A stretch of 64,000 nucleotides of DNA from Cloeon dipterum (GCF_949628265.1 NC_088789.1:24297883-24361882), one strand, 5' to 3'; numbered from the stretch's first letter, positions 11,201-23,900 are shown. The notes: generated by a model not told the origin, from the sequence alone. A program made the numbers and translations.

Positions 11201-14200
11201 TCGAGAGCTTCCAGAATATGAGAAAGTCGAGCCTTAGGAAGCCAAAAGGGTGCTCAGGAAACGCCCTGATTTGCCTAAAATCCTTTATCAATGATTGTAC
11301 GTTTTACAATGTAAGTTTTTTTAAGAAACTTTCTCTTACTCGCAGCCGGGACCCGTTGGTTGCGATCCAGGAATGAGATCTTCCGTTTCCTTTCCCTCCT
11401 CAACTTCTTTCGTAATCAGCGCGTATTTGAAGCAGGTTGTGCCATCCTCGCACTCGCCAATACTGTTCACGTCCAGAAATCCAAGAGCGGTGGCAGGGGT
11501 ACCTCCCAACTCGACAATTTCGGCAGTGAGAGTAAACTCGTAGCTTCCAGGGGCAGCTCGTCGCGTCAGGGTCAGAACTCCGGTGGTCTCGTCCATGCTT
11601 AGTCTCGAGCTCAATTCTGTTTCAAAATTAATTATTAATAGTCATATAATTTAAAAATTTAAGGATTTTAATTTATAGATTTTCATTTAGGCGGTCAAAT
11701 CAGAGAGAGGGAAAGAAAATATACATTAAGTTAAACATTCACCAGGGATTTTCCGCTATTATAGATCTGTCTTGCTTGTTTTTTTAATTTCCCTTTTCTC
11801 TCAGTTAAATTAAATTCTCTACTTCACTGTTCCCATTAAAAATGTGAGAAAAATCGTGTAACGCCTGCAATTTTCCGCTTATGCAACCTGCAAGACTTGC
11901 TTCACGCGCGGATAGCCTATTGTGCGTTAGCACAGCAGTTCAGAGAACGCAAAAAATGGCTCCCCTTCTCCCCCCGAGGACGCATGAAACCGCACCACGG
12001 AATCAGCAGCGACTTACGTCTGCACCAGGTGGTTCTGGTAAACATTTTATTTTTTCGCCATTGTTACGGCAGCAAACAAAAGTAAAAAAGGCAGTCTTCC
12101 AGTGACTGCCCCAGGCCTCTGACGTGCCTGCACGCGGCACTTCTTTGCGAGCGATGGTTTTGCGTTTCCAGCGATAAGGTAGGGAAAGGAATCTCTTAAT
12201 TAATTTTTTGTGTGGTGAATTTGTTTTTGCAATGTTCTGGGTTTTAAGCGCGGTTTGTTGAAAAAGTATTTTTTGGCATAGCATTAAAACAAAAAAACAA
12301 TGGCACTTGAGGTGTTTCCTAAGCAGAAAAGGGGGACAAAAAAGCGTAAATGTATTTGTTTCAAGGTCCTGAATTTATTTTTGCACTTTTGTCGCTCTAT
12401 TTTCCCTAAAACAATTATTAAACAGACCATTTGGTAGAGCCAACAATACCAATTGACTTTAATTTTTTAAATTTATTCATTTAAAGTGGAATGATACAGC
12501 GCAACAATAGAAAATTATTTGAATTGTTGCATGCCATAAACAATTGATCGATAAAAAATTGGTTCAAATATTTGCAATAATAAAAAAGGACCTTCCTACA
12601 GTAAAGATTCAAATTTTGCCAAATTTCTCCAAAATTTACAGTGCTTGAACATATTTTCTTGGCATATTCCGATTCCTCTCGTCGAGATCTGTCCAACGGT
12701 GTATGCCACTTATTGGGGAAACTCTTGGTTTCGAAATTAAATCGGATTTAAAATAAGGAGACAGCCATTACCATTTGAAAAGCACGCTAACTTTCAAGCC
12801 AATTTTCTCAAAAAATTACAGCGCTTCTTAGGTCAATTTAGGCTTTAACTGAATCCTAAGGGACGAGTTTATGCATTGGCAACAAGCATTTTCCAGGCTT
12901 TTGCAGAATCATTCCTCTTTAATATGAAGAAAAATTTCCCAGTGGTTCCAAAAACATGCTTATTAAGTGTTTCTATTATTTTTATTTTACTTAGGGATTC
13001 TTAGCTAATTTATTTAGAGTGAAACCCAACAGAAGAAATACTCAAAAATAGATCAGAAAAACACTCACCTGGGGAAGCGACAAAGCCGTATTTGATCGTG
13101 CCAGTTCCCTCAGTAATAACAGCTTCAACGGTGAACAATGGGACGTTAGCAGCGTCTCCCGGGACGGTGGTGGAATATTCGGGCTGTACGAACTCGATGT
13201 TGGAGGGTGGCTTGGGCGTGGTCGAGGTGCAGGGCGCGCAGGTGGGACACGTGGGCGGCACGGTGGGGAAGGGCGTCGGACACGATGGGCAGGTTGGGTG
13301 CGTCGGACACGTTTCGCCACCCGGCGAGCACGTGGGGCAAGTGGATGGCGTCTCAGTGGGACACACGGGGCAGGTGATCGGCGCCTCCGTCGTCTGCACC
13401 GGGCACTCCTCCACGGGCAGCGACACGTGCAACACTGTCCGCGCGACGAACCCACTTGTTGCTTCGCTGACCTGGAAAATTAATTGCGTAATGCGCTCAT
13501 GATGTGTTATAGCTGCTGACTGCATTTTCCTTTTGCCACTTTAGCAATGAGAGTAATTACAGCGCGCTAGCTAGCATCCGGCCCTTTTTTAAATGTGGTA
13601 AAGTGGTCGTTTTTATGGAAAGCAATATTACGCGTTTTTTCCTTGCCTGACCTTTTCCGAGAAGAAAATATTTGCTCTAAAATTTGTATTAGGCCATTAA
13701 AATAGGTGCTAATGATTAAATTTCATAGAAAATGCAGCTTAAATATCTTTAAATAACACAATTTACTTGTGAGAACCATTTTTCAACGTTGATAATTTAA
13801 AAAAAATAAAATCCTGCACAAATATGAAAATGGAACTTTAATTGGAGCAAATTTTGGTAGTTTTGTCGTTATTTAGGAACTAATAATGTTAAAATTAAAT
13901 AAAATAAAGGTGCGGATTTCTCTAGAGGAAAATTTTCCTTATTAAAATTGCGAAGTTTCCTCTTCTGAAATGTCTCACAATCAAATCATCCTCAATTTTC
14001 CACCCTTTTGTAGAGCCCTGAACTAAAAGAAACATTCTACTCAAAACCAACTGGTTTTTCAAGACACTACAAATAAAAATTATGCATTTTGAACTCTTCC
14101 GCCGAATTACTAACACATTTTGACTGATTTTGTAATGTATATCCTTTCTTACAGAGTTTTTATATCACAAAACAATCAATACTTTTAGTTTAACTTTTAT

Positions 14201-17200
14201 TTTAATTAAAATTCCCCATATGAGCAAATGAATTTGTTTATTATTTACCTCAATTTCCAATGCTAAACCTGGAGGCACTTCTTCCTCTTCAGTGAACGGC
14301 AGAGTCTGTTCAATTCTGACCGTATTCCCTTCCACTTCGTACGTTCCCGTGAATCTGTCTTCAAAGGATGGCACTAAAAATTATCATTTTGATTGAGTTG
14401 CTCTAATTATTATTAATATTTTTTAATTTTACAATTTCCTGGTGCTTTTCTCAAAGTAACCACGATTCCTGCAGTGTTTTCTGGAGCCTCAACAAGTTCA
14501 ATTTCCTCGCTTGGGACTAGCTCACCAGTGGCCTGGAAGTAATGAGTTAAGAAATGGATAAAATCATTATTAAATTCACAACTTACAAAAGCATCGTCAT
14601 CATCGGCCGTGTAGAAATTGCTCTTGAATCCAATAGTGACTGGCGTAGAATTTTCTGTGTCCACTTCGATAGTGACTGTTGCCCTGCTAGTCCTACGTTC
14701 TGCTCCTTCGTTGTCCTTTAATTTTAATTAAAAGTACATTTATAGAAACAAATTTTCCGGAAACGGGGCTTTTACCTGAGCAACTATTGTGACTTGCAAG
14801 GGTCCAGAGAGATTAAGCAATCGCTTTGACTTCAGGGCAACTGCATATCTTTTTTTAGGTGAACCACCCACGGTAAATTCCCCTTTGGGCTCAACATAAA
14901 AGTTTCCAGAAGGGTCCTCAATGCTGAACGTGACATCATTGTTGTAAATGTCGTTGTCAAAAGCCGCGATGGTTACTCCGTAAGCTGTGTTTATTTCGAT
15001 CTCTGGAGGGAAAGGCATTGGCAGTTGGAAGTTGCTATTAAACTCATCAAATTGCGGATCGTATGTGTTGGTTAGCTGCAGCACCACATTTATCGGCTGA
15101 AAATTTTGTTGGATAACGCTCTTAGCACTCAATATACTCGATTAGAAACGGAAAAATTAAATCATATTTAATCTATAAAAATAAAACTAATTTTACTCGC
15201 ACCAGAGAGAGGATTTCTCAAAAGCTGTACAATAATATGTGCAAAATTATAAAAAACTACTGTTTTTTTCAGTTTATTCTAGAGTTGACTAGAAATTTTC
15301 AGAAATTTTCTCTGTTTTCCAGATTTTATAATTTCTAAATAACAATAAACTTTCATAATTATCGAGTGTTAAGTTTAATTATGTTAAAATATTAGTGTAG
15401 AGAGGAAATTGTGATCATACCCTTGTTTGTTGCACTCCATCTGCACATTGCAGATTAATCTCGAAAGTCACTGCTGAGGATTCCTGAAATAATGATGAGT
15501 CAAAGAGCTGGTTATTATCAGAAATTAGATCTCATACCGAAGTCTGTTCCACATTGGCAAATTCAGCTGTTGTTGCAATAATGAGTTTGCCGTCCAGAAT
15601 TACCAAATTGAAGAATGCAGATTCAATTTCAGTGACGCCTGGTATCATACATATTTTTATTTAAGTGATGGAAAATTTTTAGAATCAGTCTCACCGTTGA
15701 TATTTACGACGTCAAGGCTCCCAAATTGAGTTTCTGCTGGCGCATTGTCAGCAACGTCAAATCTAATATCTGAGGCTGGAGGAATCTCATTTCCATTTGA
15801 ATCTTTTACAATGCAATCTGTAGAAGAGATTTTTCATTATTAATACTTTTATAGACTCGGCCGTTCATTCTAAAATTAGAAGGATGATTGAACATTTTTT
15901 TCTGCTTTTCTGATTTGCATTTAGACACGAAATGAAAGGTAACAACGCCATTTCCATCTTTAGAGTTTCATTTTAAAACGTTAAAACTCATTTAAATGGA
16001 AGAAGCCTGACTAAAACTAAAAATTGCTAAGATATATCTACATTTTTGGAGCGTTATTATAAAATATTTTTTGATCTAAACATTTACTATTTACTATTAC
16101 GAGTTTTATTTATAAAATTGAAAAGAATTAATATTAATAACTTTTTCCTGTGCGTAACGAAAATTTAGATCTAGCCAGTCTAAGAGTTCACCACGTAAGT
16201 AAACTTTAAATAAAAATATTTTTGCTTTTTGATCGAGTTTTGTTCGTTTTGCTAGAGTAAAAAAGGAGGCGAGGCCAAAAATTATACAAATTTGCAATAC
16301 CCTGAAAATCTTAAATTGTTGATAGAAAAATTGCTACTCAAATTTGGGTTGGATCGAGAAGTGACTAAAAATCGTCAGAATACAGTTTTAAACCAACTAA
16401 AAATGTTGGAAAATGAATCATCTAAAATTATTGCCAATCTTAACAATTACCTCATCACATATTTTTAGCCTTAAGTAGAAAAAAGGAGCATTAAAAAGAA
16501 TCCTTGACACTATCCAGTAGATTAGAACACAATAAAAATAATAAAAACGTCCACTTAATTAGACACGATTAATCTGTCGAATTTCCAATGATTGCGAAAG
16601 TCATTTTAAAAATGTTTTTGACGTGCATCATCTGATTAAGTTATCTTGCGCATTTTAAGTGATTGTCTGCTGTCAGCGGTTTGGCCGTTTCACAGGCAAC
16701 GTGAAATGTTATCAGACAAAATCGAAATAGCTAGAAATAAGTATAAATCCCTAAAATGAAAGGTTTTCATCCGCAGGCGTCAAGACGGATTTAGCCCTTT
16801 TACGGCGACGGGTTGCCAAGCAACCTGGCCTGAGCGTGGATTAATATTTTGTTGGTTTTGCATGAAGTGACTGTGCGTTATGCCAAATAATAAATGTACG
16901 CCTCGTATGCTCGTCTCTCGCATTATCGAAAAAGAGAGAAAAGTGAGGCCTTCAAGAGCACGTTTCTGCCTGCCACTTGATATGCGCACCTTTCGCAGGA
17001 TTAGCATCTGTGACGTGCAAACTTCGATATCGAAAATATCAATTTACGCACGGCCCGTTGGTATTTTGGGAGCAGCTCTCTCACGATTGATTGATTTTTG
17101 TAAGGATTGGAAGATGTTATCGAATCTAACTAAAAATAGATACGAGACGCCCTCAAAATGTCTTTGAAAAATACATCAGACTTGTTTGACAAGTGTTATA

Positions 17201-17297
17201 AAATTAATTAATTAATAAACTCACTTTGGGCGTTGACTGTCGAGATGACCAGGGTTGCCACCCACAGGCAGGAGATAAATCCTGACCTGAATTTCAT
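8213..17297 (-). CDS. Cadherin-like type I membrane protein, 993 aa, 16 exons
   Basis: Exons: 17297-17225, 15817-15695, 15638-15538, 15483-15421, 15096-14776, 14715-14587, 14532-14433, 14373-14249, 13471-13069, 11616-11340, 10725-10359, 10305-10105, 9776-9520, 9459-9262, 9171-9100, 8384-8213. The sum is 2982 nt, with phase kept at every junction. Signal peptide MKFRSGFISCLWVATLVIS (1-23). About six cadherin-type domains follow; the first are degenerate, and the last two carry the clear calcium motifs NVNDHEP and ATDSD. Residues 368-434 form a linker with 11 Cys, rich in TCP units. A membrane-proximal domain (about 760-855) recalls the membrane-adjacent domain of Cad23/PCDH15 and insect midgut cadherins. 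TM is at about 885-907. The roughly 80-residue tail starts with basic RKRK and ends SVRL, a possible class II PDZ ligand (V-R-L); no catenin-binding region is seen. The role is cell adhesion or apical surface by family; the orthologue is unknown. Confidence 0.88.
8560..8810. other. GC-rich island in the last cadherin intron
   Basis: About 250 bp of markedly higher GC lies between cadherin exons 15 (9171-9100) and 16 (8384-8213). A frame is open on the minus strand, but no splice-site pair joins it in phase to its neighbours and its translation has no familiar domain. It may be an internal regulatory element, an alternative exon or old inserted DNA. Confidence 0.3.
12481..12922 (+). mobile_element. 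MITE-like element, family A, copy 1 (in cadherin intron)
   Basis: The ends form inverted repeats: TTAAAGTGGAATGATAC at 12481-12497 and its near reverse complement at 12906-12922 (15 of 17 positions match). Internal sequence is shared, in reverse orientation, with 58989-59417, and more loosely with other sites in this window. No transposase frame is present, so it is non-autonomous. Each end begins with TTAA, which may be a target duplication (as for piggyBac-type elements) or part of the repeat itself. Confidence 0.75.
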
Positions 17298-17440
17298 CCT
17301 CAGGGTGCCTGAAGTGCGTCCAAACCAAGCAGAATTCAGCACTAACTAACCTCCACTGGTTCGTAAAGTAGGGTGAATGTTTTATTTAAAGGAGGCGACG
17401 TATCTGCTTGTGCGCTGAAAGCTTATATCTTATCACCTGC
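17298..17440 (-). promoter_or_regulatory. Putative core promoter and GATA sites of the cadherin-like gene
   Basis: Reading the minus strand, a TATA-like TTTAAATAAAA lies at 17390-17380, about 85-90 nt upstream of the ATG. Further upstream a GATAAGATA double GATA-factor site lies near 17434-17426. A TATA-type start with clustered GATA sites is common for tissue-restricted, often gut, genes in insects; that link is inference. Confidence 0.35.
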
Positions 17441-18626
17441 TGAGTGAGTGCGGCCGATCGGCAATCGCTGTTGCAAAGCGCTCTTTTTCATAATGCATCC
17501 CGATGTTTTTGATATGAATTTTAAGACATTTATGCAGATAAAAACGGTTGGATTGTGTCCCCGCGCCGTGAATCATTTTAGACTATAATCAGTGACGCAC
17601 TTCGTCAAATATTCGGCTTTGAAGAATAAGCTGCCAGCGATTGTTATCATTTTTTTATCTCGCTCATGAAGTCGATCGTATTAAAATGAATGTTAGTGAG
17701 AGAATTGAGTTTTTTAGGTATTTACTACTTATTTATTGGTCAAATAAATGTATGATTGATTATACAGACTTTGTCACCATCTGTGGAGCGTCAAGGCATG
17801 AGTAGCCTGCTCTTCTTTGATTTTCTGCTTCTTTGATTGAATCATTATGTACTCTTCGTGCCTGGAAAGAAATTCAGGATTATATTTAATTATTTAGGTA
17901 AAATAAATTTTGCTATAATGCAGTTTGGTTAGAATTTGTATATCAAATTGTTAGTGTTGGAAATATTAGATGGTTTTAATAAGAAAAATATGATTAATAT
18001 TAGACGGTTTTTCTATTTTCACTGCGACTTTCAATCTGGAGGAAGCAATTTTTTGCCCGATTTGCATGGTTTCGTGGAGAATTTAATTAATTTATCAAAA
18101 AATTCGAACAAAGACAACATGAAATTGTAAAGCAAGACGTTAAAATAATTTAAAGCCATTTTTTGGGATTATCAATTTTAAAAAGGAATTTGAGTATTTA
18201 ATTGATTTCAACATAATTATAACAGTACACAAAAATTTATTTTAATTAAAAGCCATCTCGGAATGTATGATTTTTTTCAAATAAAATCTCTGCGTAACAG
18301 AAGTTGGTTCTCATCATTGCCTCACTTGGAATTTTTTTCCTCTGATTTGTATAATTAATAAATACCGTGCTTATTTAAAAGATATGCACCAAAAACTAAT
18401 ATTCAACCGTCCTTTGTAATTCCAATTACCCAAAGAGTAAAAGTGTGTAAATTATTATTTTTTTTTCACTTGTGATGGCAGTTGTAGGTATTCTGTTAAT
18501 TGCTCTTATGATAATAACTCATGGTTATCTGGTTGATCCCTGAAGTCCGCAATTTTTAGGGCGCGCTCATCAAGGTCTTTAACTAAATCACAATTCAAGC
18601 AGGATTATCTGTTTGTTAGTAATTAA
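17441..18626. other. Intergenic stretch between cadherin and LRR genes
   Basis: AT-rich DNA between the 3' end of the LRR gene and the upstream region of the cadherin gene, both on the minus strand. An AATAAA on the minus strand at 18241-18236 could serve the LRR gene. I see no coding exon here. Confidence 0.5.
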
Positions 18627-21600
18627 TTACTTGTTAATTGGCAAGCGGTGGTAAAACTTGGTCATGCTGGCCCACTGACCATCGCAGAGGTCGTCAAAGG
18701 TCATATCCTCAATCGTCCTGCCACCAAGGTCACCAGGTCCTCGGCAGGTCGGGCTTGTGTCCCAGACTTTTCGGTTATTTGCACGCAACCAACTGTTCCC
18801 AGATAATTCGAAATTTTATCTACAAATCGAATTTTTTCAATACTTAGCCAAATAGAGAATGTTGCAGTCGCAGTGCCACGGATTCTTGGCCAATTTGACC
18901 GTCACAAGTTTCGTCAGCGGCTCGAAGCAGTTGGCCGACAAGAAGCGGAGCTTGTTGCTATCAAGTTGTCTAAAACATCACTCAATAAATTGGTTTAATG
19001 AGCGGAATAAGGAAAACCGCTCACAATTTTCGCAGGTTGGGGACGTGCATAAAGGCGTTCGTCTTCACGTCTTTCAGCAAATTATTGTTCAGCATAAGCG
19101 AGCTCAAATTTCGCAGACCTGTCAATGCGGCGCCGTCAATCCTCTCGAGATTGTTGGAAAAGAGGAAAAGCTTCTCGAGAGAAATCATGTTGTCGAACGC
19201 ACCATCCGGGATCTCGTCCAGTTGATTCTGACCTAAATGCAGCTCGCGAAGATTTTCAAGTAGATAAAAGTCTACCTCTTTTATCTGAAAAGAGGAAAAG
19301 CAACACAGTTGAGGTTGACTTGTCATCATTGCTGCAGTTGAGCTGATCATTTTTCGCTCCATTTACTTCCGCAACATATCTTGGTCAGTATTTGATTTTT
19401 TTCAATATAGAAAAAACTATCTGCAAGAGCACTCTTTGAAATGAAGGAGGAGAAAATATTAAAATTAGTTTTATCTATATTACCTCAAATACATGGTTCG
19501 TAAAAAATCCCATTTAAAATTAATTTTATGACTTTGGAAATGTATTCAATTGAAAATTTGTATTCTTATTTCTATGAATAGCTTTCAAATATTGATTTCC
19601 CTCTATTGCTGTCATAATTTTAGGTCTGGAAAAAATCTAGGCCTGAAAAATCAGTTTTTTTACAAATTAGTGATTTGTTATGAAAATTAAAGGTTATTGA
19701 AAGGCTCAGCTCTGCACGGATCAATTCAGGATGAAAATTTTGAAAGTAAAACAAATTTAATGAATATCACGTTTTCGTAATGTTCAGCAGCTGTTTCGAC
19801 CCCATATTAGGCCTCATCAGCAGTACTTTGCCGTGATCCAAAACAAAATTCGCACCGAGGCCGAACCAGCCGCAGAACAGTACAAGAGCGTGTGATTTAA
19901 TTTTCCTCTCACAGTTTCACTATTAGCTATATCCATCATGAATTAATCCGAGCCATTCGACAGTTTTTAAATTTCATAAACACCAATCAAAATTAATTTA
20001 CTGACAAAGAATAGGGGTTTCTATCATTTTTGGAGTCTATTTTTATTTAAATTCCAACCGCAGACTAGTGTGGAGTGGATGTTTACCCTAAAATTATTAT
20101 TCTTATAAAGCAAATAAATAAAAAAAGGGTTTTTTTAAATTTTCCGGAAAAAATCAGGAAAGTCTTTGGTCAAATGTTACTGCCCTCTTTTAACCAGAGC
20201 AAAGCTAATTTCTATTACTTGTTTTTTGACTGGGAAACCAAATTTTCAGATAAATAGTACGTCAAAATGCATCAACAATATTTATTCTTACCGTTGTGAG
20301 CCAGTTGGAAGAAAAGTCAAGAATTTGGAGATGGACGAGCGGTGCCAAAATATCAGCGGGCAGCACGGTCAAATGATTGCGGTGTAAATCGACGTGGTGG
20401 AGAGAACTCAAGCCCGTGAAGATTTTCGCGGGCAACATCTTCAATTGGTTGTTATTCAGCCGAAGAATTTTCAAGCTGAAATAAAAAATCTCCATTTCAG
20501 CACGGTTTCTCTTTTTAAATTGGTTTTTTATCACTTGTTAAGACCAAGGAAAGTTTTCTCCGGCAACGAGATGATTTCGTTCTTGGAAAGGTCAAGGTCT
20601 TCCAGCATTTTTAGTCCCTTAAAAATACTCTCGGGTAGGGTGGAAAGTTTGTTCCCGGAAATGTGCAACACGATGAGCCGCGTTAGTCCCTCGAACTGGT
20701 GTTCGGTGAGATGGTTCAGCAAGTTGGAGGACAGGTCACTTTTAAGATTCTTTTAATTAGAGAGTGGAATCCGATCTGCGCAGTACACTTACAGAGTGGC
20801 TAAATTGATTAACCGAAGCAAGAGCCTGTCGGGAAGTTCCTCCAGCCGATTCATGTGCAGCCGCCTGTGAAAATTCGCACGTTTCCACGTAATATTTCAT
20901 CCATTATATATCAAGACTCACAAATTCCTCAAACTTTCCAAATCAGCGAACAAGACGCTGGGGAGATGATCTATTTGGTTATCAACCAAATCCCTGTAAG
21001 GTTTACCGAAGTTATTAAACGGAGTTGGCTGCAGGCTGTTTGAAAATTAACTCACAGCTCCGCGAGATGCGTCAAGCCCTGGAATGCGTTCTTGTGTATT
21101 CCAGCCAACCTATTCAATCCTAGATCGCTAAGAGATAAAAGTGAACGTGCTCATTAAATATTAAAATGGAAAATGAGTTCGGGCTGTGAATTTTAAACGG
21201 GGTTTTGTACAACATAGAAGAGTTTGCTGTTGTTTTAGGTGGTTTCTAAAGCAGAGTTAGTTTTAAATTGGAAATAAATAATATTACAGGAAAATCTCCA
21301 ATTTAAAAAAAAAAATATGGGAGATTTTACTCACTAGAACTATTATTTGTTTTGATTGGGGTGACAATTTAAGAACAAATAAGGAACATTATGAAAATGA
21401 AAAAAAATTCCTTATTTTGAGATTGACCTTTACTTTTGCTTTTACGGTCAAGAATTAATGGAAAATTTCCTTACCAATTTAGGTTTTTTATATTATCGGC
21501 CATTCCAAAATTTATATCGCAGAACATAGTTAAATTGGAAAATTATATATGATTCAGTGGATTTAAATACGTTAAGTATGAATTAAAAGTAAATTTTATA

Positions 21601-23173
21601 TATTACAGCATACACGGTTACTAACAAAGCTAAAGATTTTAATAATATTTTTTTTTGCTCTTTTTATCCCTGTCCGAGAACCGGAGGACCGGGAAGGGCG
21701 CGCACTGCACTAGCACGAATGCTGAAACCCGGGTCCCAATAACACCGCGAACGGATAACATGGGCGCACCAGGCCGCACAGGGACCCAGCCCACTCAAGG
21801 GCCACTTGCCTCCGCACCGGGGACTGCATTGAAACGCTAGACATTCGTCCCGTGAAGCCAAATCACGCATGCTGGAGAGGTGCAAACCAGCAAGTAGCGA
21901 GTCGGCGCCGGTGCGCCTCCCAGCCCGTTGAGCAATTCGAGTCACTAAACTAACCACTTTTTGCCATCTCTGACATTGGGTAGCCAGTATTAGATCTTCG
22001 AACTGCTCAAATACCTCTCATTGCTTTGACACTCCTGAGAGTGCCTTAACAATGCGAGCCAACGGGCTAGTCTATAATTATAAATCCTTAAAAATAAAAC
22101 GGATTAAATATTTTCTGACCATTTTGGTATCATTTGTCCTTATTTATAATAATTATTTTCGTTTACCCAATTAACAAATGTCAGAAGTTTTTTATATCCT
22201 GGTAAAATTGAGAATAAATGCGACGCATTTGTAATATTCATTATGTTATCTCCCTAAAAATGAATATAAATGTAATGTCAAGTGAACATTTTGCACACTG
22301 CCGCATAAAGCGCCTTTTGCCGCAAGCATTGTTTTTTATTTTATTTTAATTGAAATTTTGTCAACCAAAATAAGCTTTTTTGAACCTGAAAATAATTATA
22401 CTTTTAGGCTGAAAACTACGCCTAAAACTTTAAAAAGATCTTCTCATACGATCAAAACATATACATGTACCAACAAGTCTTAATCAATATCCCCTTTTTT
22501 AAACTATTTTTAGAGATAAATGTTAACTGTTAATTTATCAAAATACATTTAGATGTTTTTAGAGTCTTCGAAGATTTTAAAAATGCGGTCCAAATGGCTT
22601 TAGAGCGCATTATTTGTGCTCATATGACGCTGCGTGAAGATATAAGAAAGCAAAAAATGGTTATATTGTTCACAATTTTCACAACCCTAGATTTTATATT
22701 GAAAAGATCGAGCTCACATAACTTTGGTGTCTCTCGGCAAACTTTGGGCAGTAGGCAGCTCGGAAAAAGCCATTTTCCAGCAGCTCAGGCTTTTGGTCTC
22801 GGGACGACACCTGCATGGTCCTTCGGTGCATTGCGTCCACCTCAACTCACCGTGAGCCACCGGCCAAACTGCGCACAACTTACTCGATCCACGTGCCAGC
22901 TAACTTTTGCAAAAATACCTGGCTGCTCTAGTGATTTAATTCTCTTCTCCAGAGACCGTACAAGTCGATCTAGACTTTTGAGATCGCTTTCAAGAGTAAT
23001 CAACTTATTTTCCTTCTCGTCTTCGTCTTGGTCATGCTGGAAAAAGTTGGCAAACTGGATTTAAATTAATAAAAGAGGTTCTGGAATGAGTGAGGCACCT
23101 CGTTAGGTTGTTTGAACGGATGCACTTGGCGCAGCAGCAGCAGCAAAAGCAAAAGCAACAGCGGACGCTTCAT
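18627..23173 (-). CDS. Secreted leucine-rich-repeat protein, 505 aa, 11 exons
   Basis: Exons: 23173-23099, 23054-22919, 22868-22718, 21127-21056, 20993-20922, 20864-20793, 20738-20535, 20475-20292, 19284-19025, 18969-18844, 18792-18627. The total is 1518 nt with consistent phases. The poly-Leu signal peptide starts MKRPLLLLLLLLLLRQ. A charged heptad-like segment (about 27-70, KLITLESDLKSLDRLVRSLE) suggests a short coiled coil. A LRRNT cap (Cys pattern CTEGPCRC...SC near 80-100) precedes 13 typical 24-residue LRRs. The LRRCT cap starts NPWHCDC near residue 437 and has later Cys in SPTCRG and DLCDG. The protein ends FYHRLPINK with no transmembrane segment or GPI-like tail, so I infer secretion. 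Exons 4-6 are each 72 bp and encode exactly one repeat. Introns 1 and 2 are only 44 and 50 bp. The orthologue is not recognised; chaoptin-, slit- or ALS-type extracellular binding roles are possible. Confidence 0.88.
21648..22069 (-). mobile_element. SINE-like element, copy 1 (in LRR gene intron 3)
   Basis: A GC-rich unit ending in T9 on the plus strand is a poly(A) tail on the minus strand. It is nearly identical to 37722-38169. On the minus strand the head has a tRNA-like A-box region (TGGCTCGCATTGTTAAGG), followed by a B-box-like AGTTCGAAGATC about 55 nt later, as in tRNA-derived SINEs. No long protein frame shared by the copies makes biological sense. No clear target-site duplication is visible. 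Confidence 0.65.
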
Positions 23174-23589
23174 CTCTCGACCCCTGGAACAGACTGATGA
23201 TGACCAGCATCCTGACCGGCAGCGCGAATAAATTGAAAAAACAAACCCCACGCTTGACGAGGAGGATTTTATTTTTGATAATTAGATCATCGCCTGCGCG
23301 TTCGATCGAATGCGGACCACATGTTTGGATGGATGCTGCTTTCGCGTGCATAGCTTATTTTGTCCAATTAAAGTGCAAGGTCGCCTGTTGCTGCGTCTTA
23401 AATGTTTTCTCTTACTCAACAATTTTTATTGTCAAATTTTATTCCTCTTTCTAACTCGAAATGCAGAAATTAAATATTGGAGCAGGTATAGCTAAATGAT
23501 ATTTGATTCAAACTGCAGGGTTTATTCAATTGATCGATACTCGATACAGGGCAAAAATTTTAATTTATTTAAAATTGCATTTAATAAAC

Positions 23590-23900
23590 AAAAATGACTT
23601 TGCTACAGTAAAATTTGCCAATTTTATCCGAAATTTACAGTGTTTGACCACATTTTCTTGGTAGATTTTAACTCCTCTCGTCGAGATCAATCCAAATGTG
23701 TTTCACTCTTTTTAGGGAAGCTTTTTGTTGTGAAATAAAATTCAGGTTTTTTGCAGGGAGACCACCACCATTTGAATATGATCCACTTTCTAAAAAATGC
23801 ATCTGCTATACCTAGAGGCCAGTTTTGGCTTTAACTTATTAATTTATGCATTATTGGCACCAAGGATTTTCTGGATTTTTGCAGTTTAAGAAGCTGTTCT
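23590..23900 (+). repeat. Decayed family-A MITE-like copy
   Basis: The segment follows the order of the 12481-12922 element: 'ctacagtaaa', 'aaatttacagtg', 'ctctcgtcgagatc' and 'accatttgaa' blocks recur in the same order and orientation. Both terminal repeats are lost or too diverged to place. Confidence 0.5.

Noticed and set aside
21655..21957. Short frames on both strands in the GC-rich repeat at 21.65-22.07 kb, with counterparts at 37.7-37.93 kb
   Set aside because: They are translations of the SINE-like repeat; no domain and no sign of selection on a frame.
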